A stretch of DNA of 64,000 nt. Origin: CPC320 sp002336405 (GTDB lineage: Bacteria > Pseudomonadota > Alphaproteobacteria > Rhodobacterales > Rhodobacteraceae). The notes under the pieces were generated by a model. That model searched no databases, had not been told where the DNA came from, and saw nothing but the letters and a program-made list of their open reading frames with translations. The stretch is taken from positions 62,001 through 126,000 of the forward strand of contig CASIAN010000008.1 of assembly GCA_949372595.1 (NCBI GenBank). The letters run 5' to 3'. Every line of letters starts with the position of its first letter. Within the stretch, counting starts at the first letter, position 1. Made by a program: the position numbers and the translations under genes. Positions 36,291-45,076 of this stretch are shown here, in pieces.

Positions 36291-36842
36291 ATGTATTTGC
36301 AAACTGACCGCCTTATCCTGCGCCCGTTTGAGGCGGGTGATCTCACGCCGTTTTCTCACATTAATGCGGACCCTAAGGTCATGCGGTTTTTTCCCGCGCC
36401 CCGAACGTCTGAGGAAACTGCACAGATGCTTGCAAGATGGACGGATAAACAAACCCGCTATGGCTATGCGTTTGCTGCTGTGGAAACCCGCCATGACAAG
36501 CAGTTGATCGGCATGGCGGGATTGTCGCGTCTGGAAGACGGCGTTCCGATTGCCCCCTGCAGCGAAATAGGCTGGCGTCTGACCCCATCGGCTTGGCACA
36601 AAGGCTATGCCACCGAGGCGGCACGTGCTTGGCTGGCCTATGGCTTTGACACGCTTGGTCTGTCAGAGATTTTCAGCTACACTCCGAGGCTTAATCTGGC
36701 CTCGCAAAGGGTGATGCACCGCATCGGCATGAAACACGCGCAGGCATTAGATTTTGAGTATCCGGCCCTGCCTGAGGGGCATGAGTTGCGCCCCATGGCG
36801 GTGTACCGGCTGCTAAGTCCAACCTATGTGGCTAGATCTTAG
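36291..36842 (+). CDS. GNAT-family N-acetyltransferase (RimJ/RimL type)
   Basis: The 183-residue protein matches GNAT acetyltransferases of the RimJ/RimL group: TDRLILRPFEAGDL at the start, GWRLTPSAWHKGYATEAARA as the acetyl-CoA-binding motif A, and NLASQRVMHRIGM near the end. The target is unknown. Its last codons (RS and the TAG) run into the terminal repeat of the IS5-family element, so the insertion provides its stop. The enzymatic core is complete. Confidence 0.87.
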   Translation: MYLQTDRLILRPFEAGDLTPFSHINADPKVMRFFPAPRTSEETAQMLARWTDKQTRYGYAFAAVETRHDKQLIGMAGLSRLEDGVPIAPCSEIGWRLTPSAWHKGYATEAARAWLAYGFDTLGLSEIFSYTPRLNLASQRVMHRIGMKHAQALDFEYPALPEGHELRPMAVYRLLSPTYVARS

Positions 36843-37784
36843 AGTCTGATTCAAAACTAACCGAGCACTTTCAGGATCTTGCGAGATAGCGGGTGACGCG
36901 TCGAATGTGGGCAATGAGGATCCAAGCCTGTGCGCCGGCGATAGATTTATCCCAATCTTTTGACAGGCGGCGGCAGCGCCCCAGCCCTGCGAAGGTTCGC
37001 TCAACCACCCATCGCCTGGGTAAGACCTCAAAGCCCTGCGCCGTATCGGAGCGCTTGACGATCTGCACAGTCCAGCGTCCTGATGACCTTCAGGGCGTCT
37101 CGCAGTTTGGGGCCCGCAGAGCCGCCGTCCGCAAAGACGTGGCGCAGCATGGGATAGCGCGCGGCGACAGCCTTCAGCACATCCAGCGCGCCGTCACGAT
37201 CCTGAACCCCGGCGCTATGGACCTCGAGCCCCACGCGCAATCCGGTCGTATCGGTACCAATGTGGCGCTTGCGGCCCTTGATCTTTTTTCCGGCGTCATA
37301 TCCTCTAACCCCGCCACTTTCTGTGGGTTTTACACTCTGACTATCGATGACCCCGGCTGTCGGATGGGCGTGTCGGCCCTTGGCAAGGCGCGCGGTTTTG
37401 ACCGGTTCGCGGTTCATCTCATCTAGCAAGCCATCATTGCGCCAAGCGTAGAAGGAGCCGCGGACGGTAGAAACCGGCGGAAAGTCGTTGGGCAGCATGC
37501 GCCACTGGCAGCCAGTCGTCGCAACATAGAGGATCGCGTCGAACACATCGCGCAGATACGTCGTTCGCGGGCGGCCCGTTCTCCTGAGCCGCGGCACTAG
37601 GGGGGTGATCAGCGCCCCTTCCGCGTCGGTCAAATCGCTTGCGTATCTGTCGCCCTCTCGGGCATGTTGGCGGCGGGTGAGCTCGGTCCAGGCCATGGGG
37701 GGCTCCGTTCAGATTTGCAACCAAACTGAACCACAACCTGCTGAACTCAATCAATTGGTTTTAAATCAGGCTTTAAGACCCTGC
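36837..37784 (-). mobile_element. IS5-family insertion sequence
   Basis: The ends are imperfect inverted repeats beginning TCTTAGAGTCTGATTCAAAAC on the left and, reversed, TCTTAAAGCCTGATTTAAAAC on the right. About 950 bp lie between them, with a single transposase gene on the minus strand. The element sits exactly between the convergent GNAT and FAD-oxidoreductase genes. I see no clear target duplication. Confidence 0.85.
36871..37696 (-). pseudogene. IS5-family transposase with a late frameshift
   Basis: The first 200 residues are a standard IS5 (IS427-like) transposase: RYASDLTDAEGALITPLVP, TGCQWRMLPNDFPP, GVIDSQSVKPTESGG (first catalytic D) and VFADGGSAGPK (second D). A one-base gain near 37065 shifts the frame. 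The conserved end, VLPRRWVVERTFAGLGRCRR, with the catalytic E, is then read in the next frame to 36871. Programmed frameshifting is known in this group but usually earlier in the gene, so a mutation is more likely. Confidence 0.78.
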
Positions 37785-38819
37785 GTTTAAACAGGTTGCC
37801 ACCCGAAATGCATCGGGAATGGTGTCGCGCCCCTCGAGGATCAGATCGGCCATCACTTCGGCAATTTTAGGTGCCATACCAAAGCCGATCTTAAAGCCGC
37901 CATTGGCGATAAAATGCCCTGTGCGGCCGGGATAGGCGCCCAGCATCGGGGCGCGGCTTTTGGCGCGTGGTCTGACCCCCGCCCAACGGGCGATAATGGG
38001 GGCATCTCGCAATACTGGAAACGCTGTGGTGGCGCGGGCAATAACCGCGTCCAACTGGGTATCGGTGTCGCCCGGATTGCTAAACGCGCGTTCGCTGGTC
38101 GAGCCGATCGCCACAGTGCCATCAGTGTGTGGCACAATATGCAGCGCATCGGCGAACAACTGTGGCGCGTCGGGTGCGGAATAACGCAACAGCGCCGCCT
38201 GTCCTTTGACGCCATTGCCCACGGGCTGTTCGAACTGTTCGCTCAGATCGCGCAAACCCTGCCAGCCTGTGGCATGCACGACGACGCCATGTTCGGGCCC
38301 GGTGGGCTCAATGCGGCCGCCCCATGCGCGCAGAGCTGCCGCCAGTGCCAGACAAGCGTTGCGGGGGTGAATGCGCGCGCTTAGCGTGTCATGGATCAAC
38401 CAGCCAGTCGGGCTTTGCGGAGCCCAGTTGGCTTGCGTATCTGCGGGCATAACCTGCCAGGTTGCCTTGCCCTGCCATAGTGTTTGCGCCGAAATTTCCC
38501 GGGCCCGGGCCAGCCTAAGGGTTTTTTCATCGGCAATAGGCTGCAACCGCCCGCTGCGCCCATAGCCCGAAGACAGACCTGATGCCGCCTCAACGCCATG
38601 CCAAAAGTCTTGTGCCGCGATCAAGCTGTCGAACTGAAACGCTTTTTTTGCATTCCAGTTTTCTGGTACATGTGGGGCCAATGCCCCAACCGGGCCGCCG
38701 CTTGATCCCGCCGCCACGCCGTTCGGATCATAAATTTGTACTGCAGCGCCGCGGCGCGCGCAGGCCCAGCCAATGCTCAGCCCGAAAATACCCGCGCCAT
38801 AGATTGTTACTTCTGCCAT
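37773..38819 (-). CDS. FAD-dependent oxidoreductase, DAO family (MnmC oxidase-domain-like)
   Basis: The 348-residue flavoprotein starts with the dinucleotide motif IYGAGIFGLSIGWACARRGA. It has the DAO-family segments AAGSSGGPVGALAPHVPENW and, near the end, WAGVRPRAKSRAPMLG with NGGFKIGFGMAPKIAEVMAD. The PHVPENWNAKK phrase resembles the FAD domain of MnmC, which removes the carboxymethyl group of cmnm5U34 in tRNA. It is head-to-head with mnmD. A start at 38834 is also possible; the long frame upstream of that is spurious. The stop codon lies in the IS5 terminal repeat, so the last residues (about NAGS) may not be native. Confidence 0.82.
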   Translation of the reverse strand: MAEVTIYGAGIFGLSIGWACARRGAAVQIYDPNGVAAGSSGGPVGALAPHVPENWNAKKAFQFDSLIAAQDFWHGVEAASGLSSGYGRSGRLQPIADEKTLRLARAREISAQTLWQGKATWQVMPADTQANWAPQSPTGWLIHDTLSARIHPRNACLALAAALRAWGGRIEPTGPEHGVVVHATGWQGLRDLSEQFEQPVGNGVKGQAALLRYSAPDAPQLFADALHIVPHTDGTVAIGSTSERAFSNPGDTDTQLDAVIARATTAFPVLRDAPIIARWAGVRPRAKSRAPMLGAYPGRTGHFIANGGFKIGFGMAPKIAEVMADLILEGRDTIPDAFRVATCLNAGS

Positions 38820-38878
38820 TGCCAATATGTCCATCCTCGTTCTATGTCGCCTGAGCTCTCCTAATTCTAAGGTAAGTG

Positions 38879-39562
38879 ATGCGCAGCGACCAGCACCTAG
38901 ATTTGCAATGGCGTGACGGCGATGTGCCGGTCTCGATGCAATTCGATGACCCGTATTTTTCGCTTGAGGATGGGCTGTCCGAGACCCGTCATGTGTTTCT
39001 GGCCGGCAACCGATTACCCGGGCGATTTCGCCCGGGGTTTCAGATTGCCGAGCTGGGTTTTGGCTCGGGCCTGAACCTGTTGGCGGCATTGCATCTGTGG
39101 CGCGAGAGTGGTCAGACGGGTGTGTTGCGCTACACAAGCTTTGAGGCGTTTCCGATGCCATCAGAGGCGATGATCCGCGCGCAGGCGGGATTTGACGCAC
39201 TGGGTGAGGTTGCCGACGAATTGGCGCCGTTCTGGCGGCAAGGCAAGCCGGACATTGAATTGCCCGACCTGCGGTTCCGTCTGGTGATTGGCGATGCCAG
39301 ACAGACGGTTGCGGGCTGGAGTGGGGCGGCGGATGCGTGGTTTCTTGACGGGTTTTCGCCGGCAAAAAACCCTGAAATGTGGCAAGATGATCTGCTGGCG
39401 GCGGTGGGACAACACAGTGCGCAATATGGCACCGCGGCGACATATACGGCGGCTGGTTTTGTTCGGCGCGGTTTGGAGGCGGCAGGTTTCACCGTGGCCC
39501 TTACAGCGGGCTTTGGTCGCAAGCGCCATATGATCACCGCATGTCTGAAGATGCCCACGTGA
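38879..39562 (+). CDS. mnmD: tRNA 5-methylaminomethyl-2-thiouridine methyltransferase
   Basis: The 227-residue protein corresponds to the methyltransferase half of MnmC. It shows QFDDPYFSLEDGLSETRHVF, the SAM motif IAELGFGSGLNLLAAL, and WFLDGFSPAKNPEMWQ with its catalytic aspartate. It methylates nm5s2U34 to mnm5s2U34 in tRNA wobble positions. AAGG precedes the ATG 38879 by 6 bases. The FAD-oxidase partner is encoded divergently, 59 bases away, instead of being fused. The 3' end overlaps the next transporter gene by 22 bases. Confidence 0.9.
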   Translation: MRSDQHLDLQWRDGDVPVSMQFDDPYFSLEDGLSETRHVFLAGNRLPGRFRPGFQIAELGFGSGLNLLAALHLWRESGQTGVLRYTSFEAFPMPSEAMIRAQAGFDALGEVADELAPFWRQGKPDIELPDLRFRLVIGDARQTVAGWSGAADAWFLDGFSPAKNPEMWQDDLLAAVGQHSAQYGTAATYTAAGFVRRGLEAAGFTVALTAGFGRKRHMITACLKMPT

Positions 39563-40437
39563 CCGGTCAAGATAATACACGGCTGGGTATTTTATTGATG
39601 ATTCTGGTGACGATTGTGTTCTCTGTTCAGGATGGCATATCGCAGCATCTGGCAAGTCGTTACAATGTGATCATGGTTGTGATGATCCGCTATTGGTTTT
39701 TTGCGGCTTTTGTCATTGCACTGGCGCAACGCCAACACGGCGGGGTGCGGCAGGTTGCAGTGACAACACAGCTGCCGTTGCAGATTTTTCGTGGGGTTTT
39801 GTTGGCGGTTGAGATCTGTGTCACAGTTGTTGCCTTCACGCTGTTTGGGTTGGTGGAAACGCATGCGGTTTTTGTGTGCTATCCTCTGTTGGTTGCGGCG
39901 ATGTCGGGGCCGGTTTTGGGTGAATATGTCGGTTGGCGGCGCTGGGCGGCGATCGGAATTGGTTTTATCGGGGTGCTGATTATCCTCGAGCCCGGATCTA
40001 ATGTGTTTTCGATCTATGCCGTGGTGCCATTCTTTGCGGCGTTTCTTTTCGCTTTGTATGCTTTGTTGACCCGATATGCGGCGCGGCGTGACAGCACGGC
40101 GACCAGTTTTTTCTGGACCGGTATTGCCGGTGCTGCGGTGATGACCTTGGCAGGTATTTGGTTTTGGCAACCCATGAGCCCTGCCGATTGGGGCTGGATG
40201 GCCGCACTTTGTATGACCGGGGCACTGGGTCACTGGTTGCTTATTCGCTGTTACGAGGTGGCCGAGGCAAGTGCCGTGCAACCGTTTGCGTTTTTGCAAC
40301 TGGTTTTTGCATCAATTGTTGGGATTGTGGTATTTTCTGAAACGTTGCGCAGCAATGTAGCGGTTGGGGCCTTGCTGATTACGGGGGCCGGTGTTTTTGC
40401 GCTATTGCGAGAGCGGCAGAAGGCCCGCGCCGGTTAG
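39541..40437 (+). CDS. EamA/DMT-family transporter
   Basis: The 298-residue protein has ten hydrophobic segments in two EamA units (FGLVETHAVFVCYPLLVAAM in the first, EVAEASAVQPFAFLQLVFAS in the second). It overlaps mnmD by 22 bases at its start, so the two are co-transcribed. At its end it overlaps the convergent slt gene by 36 bases. The substrate is unknown. Confidence 0.88.
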   Translation: MSEDAHVTGQDNTRLGILLMILVTIVFSVQDGISQHLASRYNVIMVVMIRYWFFAAFVIALAQRQHGGVRQVAVTTQLPLQIFRGVLLAVEICVTVVAFTLFGLVETHAVFVCYPLLVAAMSGPVLGEYVGWRRWAAIGIGFIGVLIILEPGSNVFSIYAVVPFFAAFLFALYALLTRYAARRDSTATSFFWTGIAGAAVMTLAGIWFWQPMSPADWGWMAALCMTGALGHWLLIRCYEVAEASAVQPFAFLQLVFASIVGIVVFSETLRSNVAVGALLITGAGVFALLRERQKARAG

Positions 40438-42357
40438 TTCTTTGCTGAAAGAAACCGGCAGGACCTGGCGTCCAAGACGGGCGCGATAGATCGGCAGGCT
40501 TTCGGTGACACGCATGATGTAGTTTCGCGTCTCCGCATAGGGAATCATCTCGATCCAGTCGATCACATCAACGGATTTTTTTCTTGGATCGCCCTGTTTT
40601 TTGATCCAAGCCTTGGCCCGCGATGGTCCGGCGTTATAGGCGGCTGCGATCAACACCGGATTGCCACCAAACCGGCGCGACAGTTTGGCGAGATAGGCCC
40701 CGCCAATGGTGGCGTTATATTTCCAATCTGTCAGTAGGCGTTTGACGTTATATTTAATTTTTATTTCTTTGGCAGTTTCCTTAGCGGTTCCCGGCAGGAT
40801 TTGCATCAGCCCGCGCGCGCCAGCTCCGCTGACCAGCGTGGGATTGAATTCGCTTTCGCGGCGGGCAATGGCCAACATCAATTCGGCGGCGACGGGATGC
40901 GGTGTGTTGATCAGCGGGTGCAGCGCATAATAGGGAGCTGCAATAATATTGCCGTGTTGTGCCGCGCGCTTACCGACCATCACCTGCAAGTGTGGATCTC
41001 TAAGCTCGGCCAATAACGTCCCTAGCTGACCTAACGCGTTGGGGTCTAGGCTTTCTGAAAGATGGGTTAAAAAGCGTTCAGCCAAATCGGGTTGCTCTGC
41101 GGTTAGCAAAAGTAAACTGGCGCTGAACACGCTTTTTTTGGTGAAGCTGGCATTGACCCAGTTGGGAAACTGCTCACGTCCCGCCAAAGTCTTGTCAAAT
41201 CGTATGCCGACCTTTTCTGCGGCGAGCAGCCCGTAAAAGCTGCTTTGATGCTGCGCGGCAAAGGTATAGGCGATTTTTGCTGAGGCTTTGTCACCACTGG
41301 CGCTGTGCGCGCGGCCCAACCAATAGCCGGCGCGTCCCAGAGAGATTGGTGTTTCCACTGTATTTTTGAGTTTTGTAAAGTGCCGTATCGCTAAATCAGG
41401 CTGTTTTAGGCGGCGCAGGGCAATAAACCCTGACAGCCATTCGAGCGTTGCAAACTGCGCACCTTTGTCGAGGTGGTGCGTTGAGGCGAGGCTATAGGCC
41501 TGGCGATATTTTTTGCGCCCCATTAACTCCCGGACCATTATCTGGCGTTGTTTAGCCCATTTTTCAGGTTGCCCGAGTTTCTTTTTGGATCGGCTGTGTT
41601 CAATCAAAAGTGTGATTGCGCGGTCAGTTAGCCCTTTGCGCAGACGCCAAGAAAACCGTGCATGGGCCAGCCCTGGGCTTTTCGTTAAAGTCTGTGGAAC
41701 CGCCGCAATAAGCCCGTCAACGCCCTGCGCATTGGTCATCAATCCCAGTCGTGCTTTTGCAAGGTTCTGCGCGTCTTTTGAAACATAGGCCAACATACTT
41801 TTGGCATTGCCGCGCCATCCTTGCCACAGCGTCCAGTCCAGCCTTGCGTTATGATGGGGCTTCAACAGCTTTCTGTGTCGCGCCATAAAGGTCATTTCTT
41901 CGTCGGCACTTAACCTGAGCGTGCGCCAGGCGGTTGCGATGGATTTTTGGGCTGATTGATCACGTCCCAGACTTGCAAGCGCCTTGGCATAGATCAGCGC
42001 ACCGGTGCCAGTTTGGGGGGACGTGTTTTCGAAAAAAGCTGCAATGTCAGCTGGGTTTGCGCCTGCGAAGGAAGCCTCGGATTGTTTGCGTAACAATTTC
42101 AGGCCGGGCCAGTCGGGATGTTGGTGTAGAAAGCGCGCCGTCTGCTGAAAAGATCCTTCACCTTGGCGCAGATAGTGCCACAGCACCAAATCCTCTGCCA
42201 GCGGCCCGTTTGATTTTGCGATTTCAAACGCGGCGGTCCAGTCTTGGGCTTCAAGCGCTTCGAAAGCCCGGCGCAGCTCTGGCACGTTTTCGGCAACACA
42301 GATTTCTGTGCGAAAAAGTAACGCCATAAATAGGAGTACGCGCAACATAGCTTGCAT
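40402..42357 (-). CDS. slt: Soluble lytic murein transglycosylase
   Basis: The protein (about 650 residues) has a signal peptide (LRVLLFMALLFRTEICVA), a long alpha-helical superhelical region and a C-terminal lysozyme-like domain. The catalytic glutamate is in AIARRESEFNP, followed by GARGLMQILPGTAKETAKE and AAYNAGPSRAKAW. It cleaves peptidoglycan in the periplasm. Candidate starts are 42369 (GTG), 42357 (ATG) and 42348 (ATG); the last has GGAA 10 bases upstream, and all give a usable signal peptide. Confidence 0.9.
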   Translation of the reverse strand: MQAMLRVLLFMALLFRTEICVAENVPELRRAFEALEAQDWTAAFEIAKSNGPLAEDLVLWHYLRQGEGSFQQTARFLHQHPDWPGLKLLRKQSEASFAGANPADIAAFFENTSPQTGTGALIYAKALASLGRDQSAQKSIATAWRTLRLSADEEMTFMARHRKLLKPHHNARLDWTLWQGWRGNAKSMLAYVSKDAQNLAKARLGLMTNAQGVDGLIAAVPQTLTKSPGLAHARFSWRLRKGLTDRAITLLIEHSRSKKKLGQPEKWAKQRQIMVRELMGRKKYRQAYSLASTHHLDKGAQFATLEWLSGFIALRRLKQPDLAIRHFTKLKNTVETPISLGRAGYWLGRAHSASGDKASAKIAYTFAAQHQSSFYGLLAAEKVGIRFDKTLAGREQFPNWVNASFTKKSVFSASLLLLTAEQPDLAERFLTHLSESLDPNALGQLGTLLAELRDPHLQVMVGKRAAQHGNIIAAPYYALHPLINTPHPVAAELMLAIARRESEFNPTLVSGAGARGLMQILPGTAKETAKEIKIKYNVKRLLTDWKYNATIGGAYLAKLSRRFGGNPVLIAAAYNAGPSRAKAWIKKQGDPRKKSVDVIDWIEMIPYAETRNYIMRVTESLPIYRARLGRQVLPVSFSKELTGAGLLPLSQ

Positions 42358-42492
42358 TTCCGAAACCACTAGAGGATAGAGCGTAGAACTGTAGCGTTCT
42401 ATCTGAAAGCTGCAACCTGAAAATAGGGCGTTGCTGTAGACAGGGTGAGGTTTACATAGGCCACGATGCCCACACGATCATAGGAGTATGTT

Positions 42493-43368
42493 ATGTTTAA
42501 AGGCTTGATGCCAGCTTTGGTCACCCCGTTTGCTGACGGTGCCTTGGATTTGACGACTTTGAGGGCTTTGGTAGAGCGCCAAATTAAGGCGGGGTGTCAG
42601 GGGCTTGTACCCGTCGGCACCACAGGCGAAAGTCCGACGCTTACCCATGTCGAGCACGAGGCGGTTGTCGCCGAAGTGGTGAAAGCCGCGGCAGGTCGGG
42701 TGCCGGTTATTGCGGGCGCAGGCTCTAACAATACCGCTGAATCAATGCGCTTGATGCAGCACGCAAAAAGCGTTGGTGCAGATGCCGCACTGGTGGTGAC
42801 GCCCTATTACAACAAGCCGACGCAGGCGGGATTGATTGCGCATTTTACCGCGCTGCATGACAGCTGCGAGCTGCCGATAATCATCTATAATATCCCGCCG
42901 CGTTCCGTGGTTGACATGAGCCCTGAGACGATGGGTGAACTGGCAAAATTGCCTCGGATCATCGGGGTGAAAGATGCCACTGGTGATTTGGCGCGGGTTT
43001 GCCAACAGCGGATCACCTGCGGCCCGGATTTTGTCCAGTTATCTGGCGAAGACGCCACCGCACATGGGTTCAATGCCCAAGGCGGTGTGGGCTGTATCTC
43101 TGTCACGGCCAATGTTGCTCCGGCCCTATGCGCGCAGGTGCAAGCCGCGACGCTTGCGGGGGATTATGCCAAAGCGCTTGAATTGCAGGATGCGCTGATG
43201 CCATTGCATCAGGCGATCTTTACTGAACCGGGCCTCGTTGGGGTGAAGTACGCCATGAGCCGTCTCGGTCTTTGCAGCGATGAGGTGCGTTTGCCGCTGG
43301 TACCTTTGACGGCGCCGACGCGGACGCTTGTCGATGCAGGGCTGCGCCATGCAGGATTGCTGAGCTGA
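42493..43368 (+). CDS. dapA: 4-hydroxy-tetrahydrodipicolinate synthase
   Basis: The 291-residue aldolase condenses pyruvate with aspartate semialdehyde in lysine and diaminopimelate synthesis. It shows VPVGTTGESPTLTHVEH (active-site threonines), the catalytic Tyr in IIIYNIPPRS and the Schiff-base Lys in RIIGVKDATGDL near residue 160. Length and motifs are those of true DapA. AGGAGTATGTT gives a good ribosome site. It is divergent from slt across 135 bases. Confidence 0.93.
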   Translation: MFKGLMPALVTPFADGALDLTTLRALVERQIKAGCQGLVPVGTTGESPTLTHVEHEAVVAEVVKAAAGRVPVIAGAGSNNTAESMRLMQHAKSVGADAALVVTPYYNKPTQAGLIAHFTALHDSCELPIIIYNIPPRSVVDMSPETMGELAKLPRIIGVKDATGDLARVCQQRITCGPDFVQLSGEDATAHGFNAQGGVGCISVTANVAPALCAQVQAATLAGDYAKALELQDALMPLHQAIFTEPGLVGVKYAMSRLGLCSDEVRLPLVPLTAPTRTLVDAGLRHAGLLS

Positions 43369-43461
43369 TGTTACGTCACTGATCTTCAGGCGCAGCTCAA
43401 ACGCATTGGCGGGTGATCTGCGGCCTTAAGTGCCGCCGTTTGCTGCAAATATTTCTGATAT

Positions 43462-43860
43462 TTATCTGTGCTCTTTGCGCGCCAAACGGGCCTGTCTGTG
43501 CAGGTGCCAACGATAAATTGCAGGGGCCAATGCGTGGTCATAGATCGCACAGGCGATCTGTTTGATCCCCGGACATCCCACCAGTCTTCCCAGCCAGCGA
43601 TAGCGTGGCATCTGCGCCCAGAGAACAAGGAACCCTTCGATCCCTGATGTGAGCGCTCCTTTGTGCAAAACATAAAGCCGCCGCGCCGCTTGATCTGCGG
43701 TCAGATCCCAATTGGCCAAGGCATCCGAGTTTAGATCATCAAATCCTAGCGGCAGCGCCGCATCGCTGCTGTAGCGTTCGTAATGTTTAATCTCAAAGTT
43801 GCAAACTGGGCATTGGGCGTTATACAGCACACGTGTGGATTTTGTCAGGTTGTCAGTCAT
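43462..43860 (-). CDS. Thiol-disulfide oxidoreductase-like protein, DUF393 family
   Basis: The 132-residue protein has the DUF393 pattern: VLYNAQCPVCNFEIKHYERY with a C-x-x-C pair near the N-terminus, RLYVLHKGALTSGIEGFLVL and YRWLGRLVGCPGIKQIACAI. The family (YuxK-like) is related to thioredoxin-fold proteins, but its targets are not known. The ATG at 43860 gives the family N-terminus. Confidence 0.82.
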   Translation of the reverse strand: MTDNLTKSTRVLYNAQCPVCNFEIKHYERYSSDAALPLGFDDLNSDALANWDLTADQAARRLYVLHKGALTSGIEGFLVLWAQMPRYRWLGRLVGCPGIKQIACAIYDHALAPAIYRWHLHRQARLARKEHR

Positions 43861-44067
43861 ATGTTTCGGCCCGGTTATAGGCTGCGCCGCAATGCGACAG
43901 GCCATGTTCAGGCAGGTCCTTTATATGTTCAGGCCGCGGCATAGAGCCGGGCGCGGGTGGTGGGTTGTTCGCCAAATCCCTTAGTCGTGTATTGTATCTA
44001 GCCGTATTATGGCGCATGACAAGCGGCGCAGTCTGAGATATCATTACGAAAAAAGGAGCGGAGCACT

Positions 44068-44328
44068 ATGAAACTTTGCATTATATCGGAATTCACATGT
44101 GATTTTAGTGTGTACGAGGCCATGATCGAAGGCAATCGTGAAAAAGTCATGCAGTTTTGTTCGGAAATGACACTGGCCAAAGTCAGTGACCATAAGTGTA
44201 TATTGGTCGCAGATGTCACAGACCCAGCCGGGCTTCATGCCCATATGTCGACCCCGGAGATGCTGCAATGGGATGAGGATAACGGCTGCGTTGATACGGT
44301 ATTTTTGATGGAGCCCGCTGCCGCTTAA
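44068..44328 (+). CDS. Small hypothetical protein (86 residues)
   Basis: I do not recognise this protein. It is acidic, has three cysteines and no membrane segment. The pattern ISEFTCDFSVYEAMIEGNRE, then MSTPEMLQWDEDNGCVDTVF, suggests a small alpha/beta fold resembling ferredoxin-like dimeric-barrel proteins (HAHMSTPEM is reminiscent of 'HLxSPEH' motifs), but that is a guess. A strong AAGGAG ribosome site nine bases before the ATG supports it as real. It is apparently monocistronic. Confidence 0.65.
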   Translation: MKLCIISEFTCDFSVYEAMIEGNREKVMQFCSEMTLAKVSDHKCILVADVTDPAGLHAHMSTPEMLQWDEDNGCVDTVFLMEPAAA

Positions 44329-44390
44329 AAGTGCTTTAGCGATCGATTTTTGGTATGTAGTCCCGACAAGTAAGGCTTAAAAATCAAACC

Positions 44391-44424
44391 AAAAAAACCG
44401 GCCCTGACACTGTTCAGGTCCGGT
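44391..44424 (-). terminator. Rho-independent terminator of the DUF1127 gene
   Basis: On the minus strand a stem with ACCGG-CCTGA arms (44414-44424 with 44397-44407, one mismatch) is followed by TTTTTTT. It lies 15 bases past the stop of the DUF1127 gene. Confidence 0.85.
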
Positions 44425-44438
44425 CTCTTGCACAGGTG

Positions 44439-44645
44439 TTATCGATCTTGCATTTGCGCGACATCGTGGCGGGTCAGGCCAATATCTTCAAGTGTTCGGT
44501 CATTTAGGTTCGCTAAGATCAGGCGGGATTTACGGCTTGTGTTCCAAGTGACGAAAGACTGGAACACAGACACGGCTCTCACCTTGGTATTGTGTAGGAC
44601 ATTTGGACGAGCGGCATCGGTCTGGTTGATCACGGTAAAGGCCAT
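44439..44645 (-). CDS. DUF1127 family small protein
   Basis: The 68-residue basic protein ends with the DUF1127 signature SRLILANLNDRTLEDIGLTR, a short helical motif found in many small alphaproteobacterial proteins linked to RNA binding and nutrient responses. It is monocistronic with a terminator right behind it. Confidence 0.82.
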   Translation of the reverse strand: MAFTVINQTDAARPNVLHNTKVRAVSVFQSFVTWNTSRKSRLILANLNDRTLEDIGLTRHDVAQMQDR

Positions 44646-45076
44646 CGGTAAATTCCTTGGATGGGGGTATGGTCTGTCAAGAGCGGCTCATCTAGGGCTT
44701 TGGCTTGCGCGTAACAATACTTGTTTTTGCAGGGCTCATATGCATTTTTTGCAAGGCTAACGGGGCGCTTGATAGGTGTTTAATTGTGTTTCGACCGAGT
44801 AGGGTTGGAACGGCTCAAGCTTGACGCTTTTTTCTTTGTGCGTGTTCGCTTCGGTTCGATGGTGATGCTGTCGGGAATTGGTTGCTTTCGGTCTGGCGCT
44901 TTGGATCGAAGTGGTCTGTCTCGTCGGTGGTTTGCTCGCTTGGGGCACTGCGTTTGGGCGGTAGAGCTTTGTGCATAACTTTCAGTTTTAGGTCTACAAG
45001 ATGCCCCTGAAAAAGTTGGTGATAGCCTTTGTTCGCGTTTCGTGCTACTGCAAAAAAAACAGAAACAGAGGCGTAA
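44646..45076. other. Intergenic region between the DUF1127 gene and ruvC
   Basis: These 431 bases hold the two divergent promoters and no convincing gene. Short frames on either strand lack family resemblance and ribosome sites. GAGGCGTAA just before 45077 is the ruvC ribosome site. Confidence 0.5.

Noticed and set aside
37654..37666. The string CCTCTCGGGCATG, identical to the beginning of the 37-nt insertion in the IS3 element
   Set aside because: Here it is ordinary transposase coding sequence (HAREG region, opposite strand) and the similarity stops after 13 bases, so I treat it as coincidence and not a third copy of the small repeat.
38835..39443. Long N-terminal extension of the FAD-oxidoreductase frame on the minus strand
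   Set aside because: It lies antisense to mnmD, is rich in Pro, Ser and Thr, and the real protein clearly begins with the Rossmann motif just after 38819.
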